Shown here in pieces: positions 27,673-35,948 of a DNA stretch of 64,000 nucleotides. Source of the DNA: RPQJ01 sp963696545 (GTDB taxonomy: Bacteria > Pseudomonadota > Gammaproteobacteria > Steroidobacterales > Steroidobacteraceae); NCBI GenBank assembly GCA_963696545.1, contig CAVOKQ010000001.1:124001-188000 (forward strand). Direction: 5' to 3'. The position numbers and the translations under genes are program-made. How positions within the stretch are numbered: the first letter of the stretch is position 1; each line of letters starts with the position of its first letter. The notes beneath the pieces were generated by a model, which was not told where the DNA came from, ran no database searches, and worked only from the letters and a program-made list of their open reading frames with translations.

Positions 27673-30000
27673 CGGCGCGGGAGGTGGCTTCGACCAGCGC
27701 GTGACGCGCAGCCGGCCTGGATCGAGGCGGCCCGGCGCGGCGCTCGAGACCGTGACGACGCCCGAGCCGCGCGCCAGCCACACGTCGCCGAGCTTGATCC
27801 AGCGACCTCCCCATGCGCGCTGGTCGAGTTTCGCAACGAGCGCGCCGTCCGAGTGCACGACCGAGTACTCGGCCGCCTCCGTTCCTGCCGGGTTGGACGC
27901 GTACCACACCGCGATCTCGTAAAGGCCGTCTTCTGGCGCATCGAGTTTCCAGCTGAACCGCGCGTCGCCCGCCGCATCGGCTTCGATATAGCGTGCGGGC
28001 GGCAGACCCTGCGCAATATCGAGCTTTGCCACCAACAGTTCGGTGTAGTGGTTGAGACGTGCGATATCCCAGGGCTCGGGCTCGCCTTCGACGTAGCCAT
28101 TCGACAGTGCCGCCACGATCAGGCGGCGCCCGTTCGGCAGTTCGGCATAAGCGACGTCTTCCAGGGTATCGAACGCGTTGCCGACCTTGTTCTCGTGCAG
28201 CGTGCCCGGTGGCAGGCCACCGCCAAGCGTTCCCTGGCTGGAGAACGTCGGCCGCCGCATGAGGTTACGCATGTAGTCGCGGGCCTGCGGCTCGAGCGCG
28301 CCGCTCTGCACGGCGAGCATCAGGTTTGCCGCGAGGTTCGTCGACATCGCATTGCGGCCCATCTTCTTCCAGGCCAGCTCCTCGATGCCGTTCGGGCCCT
28401 CGCCAGAGTTGGTCGGATAGGTCTTCGTGAACAGCCGCTGGTTGCCGAGCAATCCTGCCGCGTCGAGCAGGCGCTCCGTGTAACGCCGTTTCTCTATGAA
28501 CGCGTCCAGGTCGGCGTCGTCAGCCGGACCGTTCGCGACGCCGCTGATCGCATCGACGACCACGCCCGTGGCGACGTTGTCCGACTCGACGATCATCGGC
28601 CGCACCGATTCATCCAGGCAGTCCGGGCCCTTGCCCTGCGCGTTGCACCAGTGCACGGCGCCGACGAGGAACGGCAATTTTACGCAGCTCGCAGGGTAGG
28701 CGAGCTCGTCTCCACCCACGTCGCCACGCAACCAGCGCCCGTCATTCGCTTCGACCAGCGCCGTCACGGTGAAGCGGTCGAAATTCTGGCCCGCCAGGAA
28801 CTCGGTGCGTGCTGCCGCCACGGCCTGCCGCACCTGCGCATCGTCGAGCACGACCGGCAGTTTCGCAGGTGTGGCGTGGCCAGGGACCGACGCGAGCAGC
28901 AGGGCAACGACGGCAGCCTCGATGCCAACGGCTGCGGGAATGCGGATTCGCCCCTGCATCACGGCGCCGGTGAGCCACAACACCGCCAGCACGGCGGCGG
29001 AGTACGCCGCGAGCTCGGCGAACGGGAGATCCGACGAGTACCAGAGCAGCGGCGTCGTCGCGACGAGTACGGCGATGAAGTGCGCGGCGGCGAACCACCG
29101 CGTGCTGCGCGACATCGGCGGGTCGTAGCGACGCAGCTGTGCCACGTCGAAATGGGGCTTCTGCCAGTGCGCGCCCGACGCGAGCGCCGGCTGCCAGCCG
29201 GGTGGCATGAACCACACCAGCAGCTTGTCGCGCCAGCGATCGGCGTGCCATGACTTGCGCGCGAGGTCCGCATACACCTCCACGTTGGCCCACAGCGGGT
29301 CCCACGAGTTCAGTGGTGCCCGCGTGCCGTATACGCAGCGCTCCGTCTCCTCGACGAACGTGCCGAACAGCCGATCCCAGGCCATGAAGATGCCGCCGTA
29401 GTTGCGGTCGATGTAACGATCGTTGACCGCGTGGTGCACGCGATGGTTCGACGGCGAGGCGAACCAGCGGTCGAACCAGCCGAGCTTGCCCACCTGCTCG
29501 GTGTGGATCCAGTACTGGTACAGCAGGTCGATCACTGCTGCGACCACGAACACCTGCGGCGGGATGCCGGCGATCGCCATTGGCAGGTAGAACACCCAGC
29601 CGAGCAGCATGCCCGAGCTCGTCTGCCGGAGCGCGGTCGAGAGGTTGTACTCCTGGCTCTGGTGGTGCACGACGTGCGACGCCCAGAACACCGCGCTCTC
29701 GTGGCCGATGCGATGGTTCCAGTAGTAGCAGAAGTCGTAGGACACGACGCCGAGTACCCACACCCACCACTGGTCGGCCGGCAGCCGCCAGATCGAGAGC
29801 GCGTCGAACGCAACGACGTAGATGCCGACCGTCAGCGCGCGGGTAAAGAGCCCGACCACCTGGCTCATCACGCCCAGGCTCAGGCTGTTCACAGCGTCGT
29901 TCAGGCGGTAGTTGTCGTGGCCGCGCGCGCGACCAATGAAGTACTCGAGCGCGATCATCGCGAAGAATACAGGGGTCGCGAGTGCGATGGTCCTGCCCAT
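27649..30000 (-). CDS. Alkylglycerol monooxygenase-like membrane domain fused to an SxxK serine hydrolase and a golvesin-like domain
   Basis: A 783-residue three-part protein. Residues 1-345 are a fatty acid hydroxylase-superfamily membrane domain with histidine boxes HRIGH (96-100), HVVHH (109-113) and HRVHH (186-190). The stretch HHQSQEYNLSTALRQ, LLYQYWIHTE and NYGGIFMAWDRLFGTF closely resemble alkylglycerol monooxygenase (AGMO), which cleaves glycerol ether lipids with tetrahydrobiopterin. Residues 375-640 are a serine hydrolase with class A beta-lactamase motifs: SCVK at 438-441, SDN at 473-475 and a K-V-G element near 610. Residues 650-775 resemble a golvesin-like beta-sandwich. It is the last gene of the seven-gene operon, 10 bp after glpK. 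Confidence 0.82.
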   Translation of the reverse strand: MGRTIALATPVFFAMIALEYFIGRARGHDNYRLNDAVNSLSLGVMSQVVGLFTRALTVGIYVVAFDALSIWRLPADQWWVWVLGVVSYDFCYYWNHRIGHESAVFWASHVVHHQSQEYNLSTALRQTSSGMLLGWVFYLPMAIAGIPPQVFVVAAVIDLLYQYWIHTEQVGKLGWFDRWFASPSNHRVHHAVNDRYIDRNYGGIFMAWDRLFGTFVEETERCVYGTRAPLNSWDPLWANVEVYADLARKSWHADRWRDKLLVWFMPPGWQPALASGAHWQKPHFDVAQLRRYDPPMSRSTRWFAAAHFIAVLVATTPLLWYSSDLPFAELAAYSAAVLAVLWLTGAVMQGRIRIPAAVGIEAAVVALLLASVPGHATPAKLPVVLDDAQVRQAVAAARTEFLAGQNFDRFTVTALVEANDGRWLRGDVGGDELAYPASCVKLPFLVGAVHWCNAQGKGPDCLDESVRPMIVESDNVATGVVVDAISGVANGPADDADLDAFIEKRRYTERLLDAAGLLGNQRLFTKTYPTNSGEGPNGIEELAWKKMGRNAMSTNLAANLMLAVQSGALEPQARDYMRNLMRRPTFSSQGTLGGGLPPGTLHENKVGNAFDTLEDVAYAELPNGRRLIVAALSNGYVEGEPEPWDIARLNHYTELLVAKLDIAQGLPPARYIEADAAGDARFSWKLDAPEDGLYEIAVWYASNPAGTEAAEYSVVHSDGALVAKLDQRAWGGRWIKLGDVWLARGSGVVTVSSAAPGRLDPGRLRVTRWSKPPPAPSAETPAH

Positions 30001-30010
30001 TCAGCGGCCC

Positions 30011-31504
30011 TCAGTCCGCGATGTCCCAGTCGCGCGAGCGCTCGACGGCGCGCGACCAGCGCTTCATCCGTGTCGCGGCTTCATCGCGGGGCATCGCGGG
30101 CTCGAAACGCCGGTCGACCTTCCAGTTCGCGGCGACCTCGCCGATTGAGTTCCAGAAGCCCACCGACAGACCCGCGAGATATGCGGCGCCGAGCGCTGTC
30201 GTCTCGGTGACTTTCGGGCGCACGACCGGTACGCCGAGCAGGTCCGCCTGGAACTGCATCATCAGGTCATTGCCGGTCGCGCCGCCATCAACGCGCAGTT
30301 CGAGCAGCGGCTGTCCAGCGTCCTTCTGCATCGCGGCCAGCACCTCGGCGCTCTGGAAGGCGATCGACTCGAGCGCCGCACGGGCGATGTGCCCGCGCGT
30401 CGTGCCGCGCGACAGGCCGACCATCGTGCCGCGGGCGTAGGCGTCCCAGTGCGGGCTGCCGAGGCCCGTGAATGCGGGCACGAGGTATACGCCGCCCGTG
30501 TCCGGCACGCTGGCCGCGAGAGCTTCGACGTCCGACGAGCGGTCGATCAGGCCGAGCCCGTCGCGAAGCCACTGCACCACGGCGCCGCCGATGAACACCG
30601 AGCCCTCGAGAGCGTAGTGACGCTGGTCCAGTTGCCATGCAACGGTCGTCAGCAACCGGTTCGTCGAGTGCAGCGGATCGAGACCGGTGTTCATCAGCAT
30701 GAAACAGCCGGTTCCATAGGTGTTCTTCGCCATGCCCGGCTCGAAGCAGGCCTGGCCGAACAATGCGGCCTGCTGGTCACCCGCCATGCCGCCGAGCGGA
30801 ACGTCGCGACCGCTGATCATCGCGACCGCTGAGCCGCGCGGCAGCATCGACCGCACCACGCGCGGCAGCACGGCGCGCGGGATTCGCAGCAGGTCGAGCG
30901 TGTAGTCGTCCCACTCGCCGCTGGCGAGATTCAGCAGCAGCGTGCGGCTGGCGTTGGAGGCGTCGGTGATGTGCGCCGCGCCGTGCGACAGCTTCCACGC
31001 GAGCCAGCAGTCGATGGTCCCGAAGGCGAGCTCGCCGCGCTCGGCTCTCGCGCGCAACGCCGGGTCGCTGTCGAGCAGCCAGGCGAGCTTGGTTCCGGAG
31101 AAATACGGATCGAGCAGCAACCCGGTGCGACGGGCGATCTCCGGCTCGTGCCCGTCGGCCTTCAGCCGTGCGCACACGTCCGCCGTGCGCCGGTCCTGCC
31201 AGACGATCGCCGGCGCGACAGGACGGCCCGTCACGCGATCCCAAAGCACCGTGGTCTCGCGCTGGTTCGTGATGCCGACGGCCGCTACGTCGGCGGCGGA
31301 TGCCCGTGCCCTCGCGAGGACCTCGGCTATCGTCGCCGCCTGCGTCGCCCAGATTTCCTCGGCGTCGTGCTCGACCCAGCCCGAGCGCGGGAAATGCTGC
31401 GTGAACTCGCGCTGCGCGGTCGCGACCACATTGCCATCGTGGTCGAACAGGATCGAGCGGGAACTGGTCGTGCCCTGGTCGAGGGCGAGCACGAATCGGC
31501 GCAT
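30011..31504 (-). CDS. glpK: Glycerol kinase
   Basis: A 497-residue FGGY-family kinase that phosphorylates glycerol to glycerol-3-phosphate with ATP. It starts RRFVLALDQGTTSSRSILFD, the N-terminal phosphate-1 loop, and has the family signatures GITNQRETTVLWDRVTGRPV near residue 80 and MAGDQQAALFGQ near residue 245, with the second signature GGATGNDLMMQFQADLL near residue 400. Its length is typical. It lies 28 bp downstream of glpD and directly before the monooxygenase-fusion gene. No GlpF facilitator is encoded, so the glycerol may come from inside the cell or envelope rather than from uptake. Confidence 0.96.
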   Translation of the reverse strand: MRRFVLALDQGTTSSRSILFDHDGNVVATAQREFTQHFPRSGWVEHDAEEIWATQAATIAEVLARARASAADVAAVGITNQRETTVLWDRVTGRPVAPAIVWQDRRTADVCARLKADGHEPEIARRTGLLLDPYFSGTKLAWLLDSDPALRARAERGELAFGTIDCWLAWKLSHGAAHITDASNASRTLLLNLASGEWDDYTLDLLRIPRAVLPRVVRSMLPRGSAVAMISGRDVPLGGMAGDQQAALFGQACFEPGMAKNTYGTGCFMLMNTGLDPLHSTNRLLTTVAWQLDQRHYALEGSVFIGGAVVQWLRDGLGLIDRSSDVEALAASVPDTGGVYLVPAFTGLGSPHWDAYARGTMVGLSRGTTRGHIARAALESIAFQSAEVLAAMQKDAGQPLLELRVDGGATGNDLMMQFQADLLGVPVVRPKVTETTALGAAYLAGLSVGFWNSIGEVAANWKVDRRFEPAMPRDEAATRMKRWSRAVERSRDWDIAD

Positions 31505-31532
31505 GCGGGGACCTCTCGGGTCCCCAAGCCTA

Positions 31533-33056
31533 CTACAACGCGGAGGGTGCTGAATCCGCGACGGGGTGCTCCGCGATCCATGCGTCCAGCCGAGCCGTGC
31601 TGCCGGCGGGCAGGTGCAGCGCGAGCTTGCTGCGGCGGTACAGGATGTCCTGCGCCGTCACGGCCCATTCCTCGCGTCGCAGGTAGTCGATCTCACGGGC
31701 ATGCAGCCCCGGCAGCACTTCCTCACCGAGGTCGGTCAGTGAACGCGCGTCGCCCAGGACGCGACGTGAACGCGTTCCGTAGGCCCGGGCCAGTCGCAGC
31801 GCAAGGCGCTCGTGCAGCCAAGGGTACTCCGTGCGCAGTTGCGCCAGTAACGCAGCGAAATTCGCGGCCGGGACATCGCCTCCCGGCAGCGGCGCAGTCG
31901 CAGTCCAGTGCCGCGTCGGCCAGTCGAGTCCCGGCGCCAGGTCGTCCAGCACGTCCTCAGCAAGCTTGCGGTAGGTCGTGAGCTTGCCGCCGTAGATCGA
32001 CAGTAACGGTGGTCCTTTCGCGTCGACATCGAGCACATAGTCGCGGGTGACGCTCGTCGCGACGTCTTTCGGATCCGCGAGCAGCGGCCGCAGCCCGGCA
32101 AAAGTCCACACGACGTCGTCGCGGCCGAGGTCACGGCGGAAATACCGGTTCGCCATGTCGAGCAGGTAGCCGATCTCCGCTTCCTCGATCGCCGGCGTCG
32201 CGAGATCGCCGCGGTAGTCCTTTTCCGTCGTGCCGATCAGCGTGAACTCGCTTTCATACGGGATCGCGAAGACGATGCGCCGGTCGGGCGCCTGGAAGAT
32301 GTACGCGAATTCATGATCGAAGAGCCGCGGCACGACGATGTGACTGCCCTTGACCATCCGCGGATGGCGTTGCGCCGGCACCGGCGTGGCTTCGTCGAGG
32401 AAGCGGTCAACCCACGGACCAGTCGCGTTCACGACCGCACTGGCTTCAACGGTCGTCCGTGCGCCGCCCGCGTGATCGAGGGTCGCGACCCAATGGCCGG
32501 GCCCGCGCTCGAGGCGAGCACAGCGCGTACGCGTCAGGACCGTCGCGCCGTGCTCACGCGCGTCCATCGCCGTCACGACGACGAGCCGCGCGTCGTCCAC
32601 CCACGCGTCCGAGTACACGAAGCCCTTCGTGTAGCGCTCGTCGAGCGGTTCACCGGCCGGGTGACGCCTGAGGTTCACGCCCGCGGAGCCGGGCAGGATG
32701 TGGCGCTGCGCGAGATGGTCGTAGAGGAACAGCCCGGCGCGAATCATCCACGCGGGCCGCAGGTGTGCGTCGTGCGGCAGCACGAAGCGCAGCGGCCAGC
32801 AGATGTGCGGCGCGGAGGTGAGCACGATTTCGCGTTCGCGCAGCGATTTGCGCACGAGGCGGAAGTCGTAGTACTCGAGGTAGCGCAGTCCGCCGTGAAT
32901 CAGCTTCGTGCTTGCGGAGGAGGTGTGCGCGCCCAGGTCGTGCTGCTCGCAAAGCAGGGTCCTGAGTCCGCGGCCCGCGGCGTCGCGCGCGATCCCGACG
33001 CCGTTGATGCCACCGCCGACGACGAGCAGGTCGAATCGTCCTGATCCAACGTTCAT
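31533..33056 (-). CDS. glpD: Glycerol-3-phosphate dehydrogenase, aerobic FAD type
   Basis: A 507-residue membrane-associated flavoprotein that oxidises glycerol-3-phosphate to dihydroxyacetone phosphate and passes electrons to quinone. The FAD-binding start is DLLVVGGGINGVGIARDAAGRGL; SSASTKLIHGGLRYLEYYDFRLV near residue 50 and IFQAPDRRIVFAIPYESEFTLIGTTEKDY near residue 255 are family signatures, as is IYGGKLTTYRKLAE near residue 360. It is 12 bp after the NamZ gene. With glpK it forms a complete route from glycerol to glycolysis. Confidence 0.96.
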   Translation of the reverse strand: MNVGSGRFDLLVVGGGINGVGIARDAAGRGLRTLLCEQHDLGAHTSSASTKLIHGGLRYLEYYDFRLVRKSLREREIVLTSAPHICWPLRFVLPHDAHLRPAWMIRAGLFLYDHLAQRHILPGSAGVNLRRHPAGEPLDERYTKGFVYSDAWVDDARLVVVTAMDAREHGATVLTRTRCARLERGPGHWVATLDHAGGARTTVEASAVVNATGPWVDRFLDEATPVPAQRHPRMVKGSHIVVPRLFDHEFAYIFQAPDRRIVFAIPYESEFTLIGTTEKDYRGDLATPAIEEAEIGYLLDMANRYFRRDLGRDDVVWTFAGLRPLLADPKDVATSVTRDYVLDVDAKGPPLLSIYGGKLTTYRKLAEDVLDDLAPGLDWPTRHWTATAPLPGGDVPAANFAALLAQLRTEYPWLHERLALRLARAYGTRSRRVLGDARSLTDLGEEVLPGLHAREIDYLRREEWAVTAQDILYRRSKLALHLPAGSTARLDAWIAEHPVADSAPSAL

Positions 33057-33068
33057 GACAGCATTCCG

Positions 33069-34274
33069 TCAGCGGTAGATCACTGCGGGTTCGCGCTCGT
33101 CGAGCCACGCGCGTTCATCGGCGGCTGCGAGTTTCTCGAGGTCGCCGGGAGTCGCCGCGGGATCGTCTACCCACCGGCGCAGCAACTCGCTGCCGTTGAT
33201 CAGGTCGATCGCGAGCCGGTCGCGCTCGTACTCGTAAGGGAAGTCGCGCCACAGGTCGTAGTCGGACCGCAGCCGTCGCAGTGCCTTGAACGCAAGTGCC
33301 TGGGCACGCCACGGCCGGAACGCCGTGTGGTCGTAGCTGCCATCCTCGACGTGAAACTGCAGCCCGGCGCACAACTGCCCGGCGTGCTTGTGGAACGTCG
33401 GCTCGAACCAGCAGGCGCGCAAGCGGCAGCCGCGCAGCCATTCGGGAGCGAGCCGCTGCATCTCTGCGACGAGCGCAGCCACGTCGATTTGCGGCGCGCC
33501 AAACAGCTCGAGCGGGCGTGTCGTGCCGCGGCCCTCGGAAAGCGTCGTGCCCTCGAGCATCACGGTGCCCGGATAGCAGCGCGCCATCCACAGGTTCGGT
33601 GCGTTCGGGCTCGGGTTCACCCAGGTGCGCTCGCCGAGTGGCCAGCCGTATCCCGGCGCCCGCGTCGGTTCCCAGCCTCGCATCTCGACGACGCGGTAGT
33701 CGACGTCTAGCGAGAAACGGCGCACGAACCAGTGGCCCAGCTCGCCGAGCGTAAGCCCGTGGCGCATGGGCATCTCACCCGCGCCGACGAAACTCTCCCA
33801 GCCCGCCCGCAAGGTCAGCCCCTCGACCGGACGCCCGATCGGGTTCGGCCGGTCGAGGACCCACACCGCCTTGCCGTGCTTCGCCGCGGCCTCGAGCACG
33901 TAACGCAGCGTGGTGATGAACGTGTAGATGCGGCAGCCGAGGTCCTGCAGGTCGACCAGCAGCACGTCGAACGTGTCCAGCATCGCGTCGGTGGGCCGCC
34001 GCACTTCGCCATAGAGGCTGAACACCGGAATTCCGAGCGCCGGGTCATTGAAGTCCGGCGACTCGATCATGTTGTCCTGCTTGTCGCCGCGCAGGCCGTG
34101 CTGCGGTCCGAAGGCCGCGGTGAGCGTCACATCGCCGGTGGCTGCGAGCGCGTCGAGCGAGTGAGCAAGGTCCGACGTGACGGAGGCGGGATGTGCGAGC
34201 AGTGCGACCCGTCGTCCCGCCAGCGGCCGGCGCAGGTCCGGCTCGTCGAGCAGGCGATCGATCCCGAATCTCAC
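33069..34274 (-). CDS. DUF1343 family exo-beta-N-acetylmuramidase (NamZ-like)
   Basis: A 401-residue protein of the DUF1343/NamZ family, which removes terminal N-acetylmuramic acid from peptidoglycan fragments. Typical segments are GRRVALLAHPASVTSD near the start, AFGPQHGLRGDKQDNM near residue 60, VFSLYGEVRRPTDAML near residue 90, DLQDLGCRIYTFI near residue 110 and WVLDRPNPIGRPVEG near residue 145. The GTG at 34274 was chosen because it overlaps the upstream stop in a GTGA arrangement. No signal peptide is apparent with this start, so a cytoplasmic, recycling role is likely. Its place in a glycerol operon is unusual. Confidence 0.83.
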   Translation of the reverse strand: MRFGIDRLLDEPDLRRPLAGRRVALLAHPASVTSDLAHSLDALAATGDVTLTAAFGPQHGLRGDKQDNMIESPDFNDPALGIPVFSLYGEVRRPTDAMLDTFDVLLVDLQDLGCRIYTFITTLRYVLEAAAKHGKAVWVLDRPNPIGRPVEGLTLRAGWESFVGAGEMPMRHGLTLGELGHWFVRRFSLDVDYRVVEMRGWEPTRAPGYGWPLGERTWVNPSPNAPNLWMARCYPGTVMLEGTTLSEGRGTTRPLELFGAPQIDVAALVAEMQRLAPEWLRGCRLRACWFEPTFHKHAGQLCAGLQFHVEDGSYDHTAFRPWRAQALAFKALRRLRSDYDLWRDFPYEYERDRLAIDLINGSELLRRWVDDPAATPGDLEKLAAADERAWLDEREPAVIYR

Positions 34275-34843
34275 CACGTGCTTGCCCGCTCGATCTCCAC
34301 CACGAACCCGGCGGGGCTGTGGAAGTCCGGCTTTTCCGCCCGATGTGCCAGTGCCCAATACGACAGATTGCCGTTCTGATCTTCGATGACCGCAGCAAGG
34401 CCGAGCAGCAAAGTTCCGTCGCCGGGCAGAGCGAGCAATGCCTCGAGCGGGATCACGGCCTCGAGCGCGATGCGGTCATCGGTGATGCTAGCCGTCACGG
34501 TCGGCGGGTTCGTGTACTCGATCGGCACCATGCCCGCGCGGTAGGCGGAGAAGCCATAGGCCGCCCATTCGGTCGACGGCGAGAAGTTGAACTCGCAATA
34601 AGCGCGCGAACCATGGCCACCGATGAAAGCCTCGAAGCAAGTGTGCTGCCAGAGGCCATCTGTCTGGCGTGGTGCGGCCGAGGGCGGCATCGCGATCGCA
34701 CTCACGTCACCGTCGAGGAAAAACCGGATCCGCAGCCCGCCCTCCGGCGTGGACGCGAGCTCGACGTCGATCTGGCGCACGGCCGGAGCCGGCGTCGAAG
34801 GGTGACGCACAAGGGAGACGCAGCGTGGGGCCAGACCGGGCAT
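34271..34843 (-). CDS. DOMON-like domain protein
   Basis: A 190-residue cytoplasmic protein with no signal peptide. The segment RQTDGLWQHTCFEAFIG, then YCEFNFSPSTEWAAYGFSAYR and later ITDDRIALEAVIPLEALLAL, matches DOMON-like/carbohydrate-binding-9-like beta-sandwich proteins of proteobacteria. Members bind sugars or heme in some families, but this type has no proven role. It overlaps the NamZ gene by 4 bp and follows the patatin gene by 19 bp, so it is translated as part of the same operon. Pairing with NamZ may mean a sugar-binding function; that is a guess. Confidence 0.72.
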   Translation of the reverse strand: MPGLAPRCVSLVRHPSTPAPAVRQIDVELASTPEGGLRIRFFLDGDVSAIAMPPSAAPRQTDGLWQHTCFEAFIGGHGSRAYCEFNFSPSTEWAAYGFSAYRAGMVPIEYTNPPTVTASITDDRIALEAVIPLEALLALPGDGTLLLGLAAVIEDQNGNLSYWALAHRAEKPDFHSPAGFVVEIERASTW

Positions 34844-34862
34844 CCGCCCATAATACCGGGCC

Positions 34863-35948
34863 TTACAGGGGCTTTAGGAGAGTGGGATCCGGGCGCCGGA
34901 GCCAGTTCATCGCCGCCTCTGCGAAGCGCTCGCATTCGCCGATCGCGTGCTCCCACGCCCGGATACGGCCCGCATGGTCCTGGCCGTAGCGGTAAAAATC
35001 CTTACGATCCGGTAACTTGCGAGCAGGCAGCCGGTCGAGCAACGCCGGCGATGGGGCTATCAACAGCAAGTCCTCGAGCCAGGGGTGGCCGCGCGGCTTC
35101 CTTCTCCAGGGCAGGTGCTTGTCGAGCCAGCCGGGCGTCACATAGTCGTTGAAATGCGGGTACAGGACGATCCGCGGCCGGCGACCCGAACGGGTCAGGC
35201 GGCCGTACGGCAGCTGCAGGTGGTAGTCCACCAGCGCGCCGTCCCAGTAGTTGCCGGGCGGTGCCCCGGCGATGTCACGCACGGGCGAGCAGACCAGGGG
35301 AATCGTGCCGGATGCGACCAGCGCGTCCTCGGAGTTCGCGTCATCGAGATTGATGGTCCGCAGTCCGAACGCATCGAACGGCTCGCCGGGGAAGCCCGGA
35401 CCGGACGTGAACAGCACTCGCTCGAGGTGCGTGGCGAGACGATCGCGGGAAATCGTGTTGCTCAGCACCGCCCGGCCGAACGCCAGCTTCGACTCCGTGC
35501 CCGCCAGTGGACCGCGCGCCCGTGACGTGACGATCGTGAGCGAGACTCCGGGCCGCACACGCAGCGCCTGGCCGCCGAGCATGTCGCGCGCGATCCGGCG
35601 GCATGCGGCAGCGACCTCATCCGGCGTCGGCTTCTTCGTGTAGTTCTGGTCGCGGACGTAGCCTTGCTGCAGCCGATCGAGTGCCGCGACCGGATCTGGC
35701 ATCGCGAGCGCCGCCATCCGCCACGCTCCGATCGAGGCGCCGATCAGCTCGACGCTCGATACGTGCTGCAGCCACTCCCGGTGCAGCAGCTTGTCGAACG
35801 GCACCAACGCGAGTCCTTTTGGCCCGCCGGCCGCGGCAGGAATGCATGCGACGTCTGCGGGCGCGAGGCCGGACTGGCGGACGTGCGCGGCAGCACCTGC
35901 CCCGGCACGGAGGATCAACAACTTCGCGGGATCTGCGCGATCGGTCAA
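34863..35948 (-). CDS. Patatin-like phospholipase
   Basis: A 361-residue patatin-family acyl hydrolase, which uses a Ser-Asp dyad to release fatty acids from phospholipids or lysolipids. The GGPKGLAL oxyanion segment is near residue 41, the nucleophile motif GASIGAW near residue 69 and the aspartate motif NYWDGALVDYHL near residue 235. There is no signal peptide, as is common in this group. It overlaps the preceding oxidase gene by 4 bp (ATGA). Position in an operon with glycerol and ether-lipid enzymes suggests glycerophospholipid turnover. Confidence 0.87.
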   Translation of the reverse strand: MTDRADPAKLLILRAGAGAAAHVRQSGLAPADVACIPAAAGGPKGLALVPFDKLLHREWLQHVSSVELIGASIGAWRMAALAMPDPVAALDRLQQGYVRDQNYTKKPTPDEVAAACRRIARDMLGGQALRVRPGVSLTIVTSRARGPLAGTESKLAFGRAVLSNTISRDRLATHLERVLFTSGPGFPGEPFDAFGLRTINLDDANSEDALVASGTIPLVCSPVRDIAGAPPGNYWDGALVDYHLQLPYGRLTRSGRRPRIVLYPHFNDYVTPGWLDKHLPWRRKPRGHPWLEDLLLIAPSPALLDRLPARKLPDRKDFYRYGQDHAGRIRAWEHAIGECERFAEAAMNWLRRPDPTLLKPL

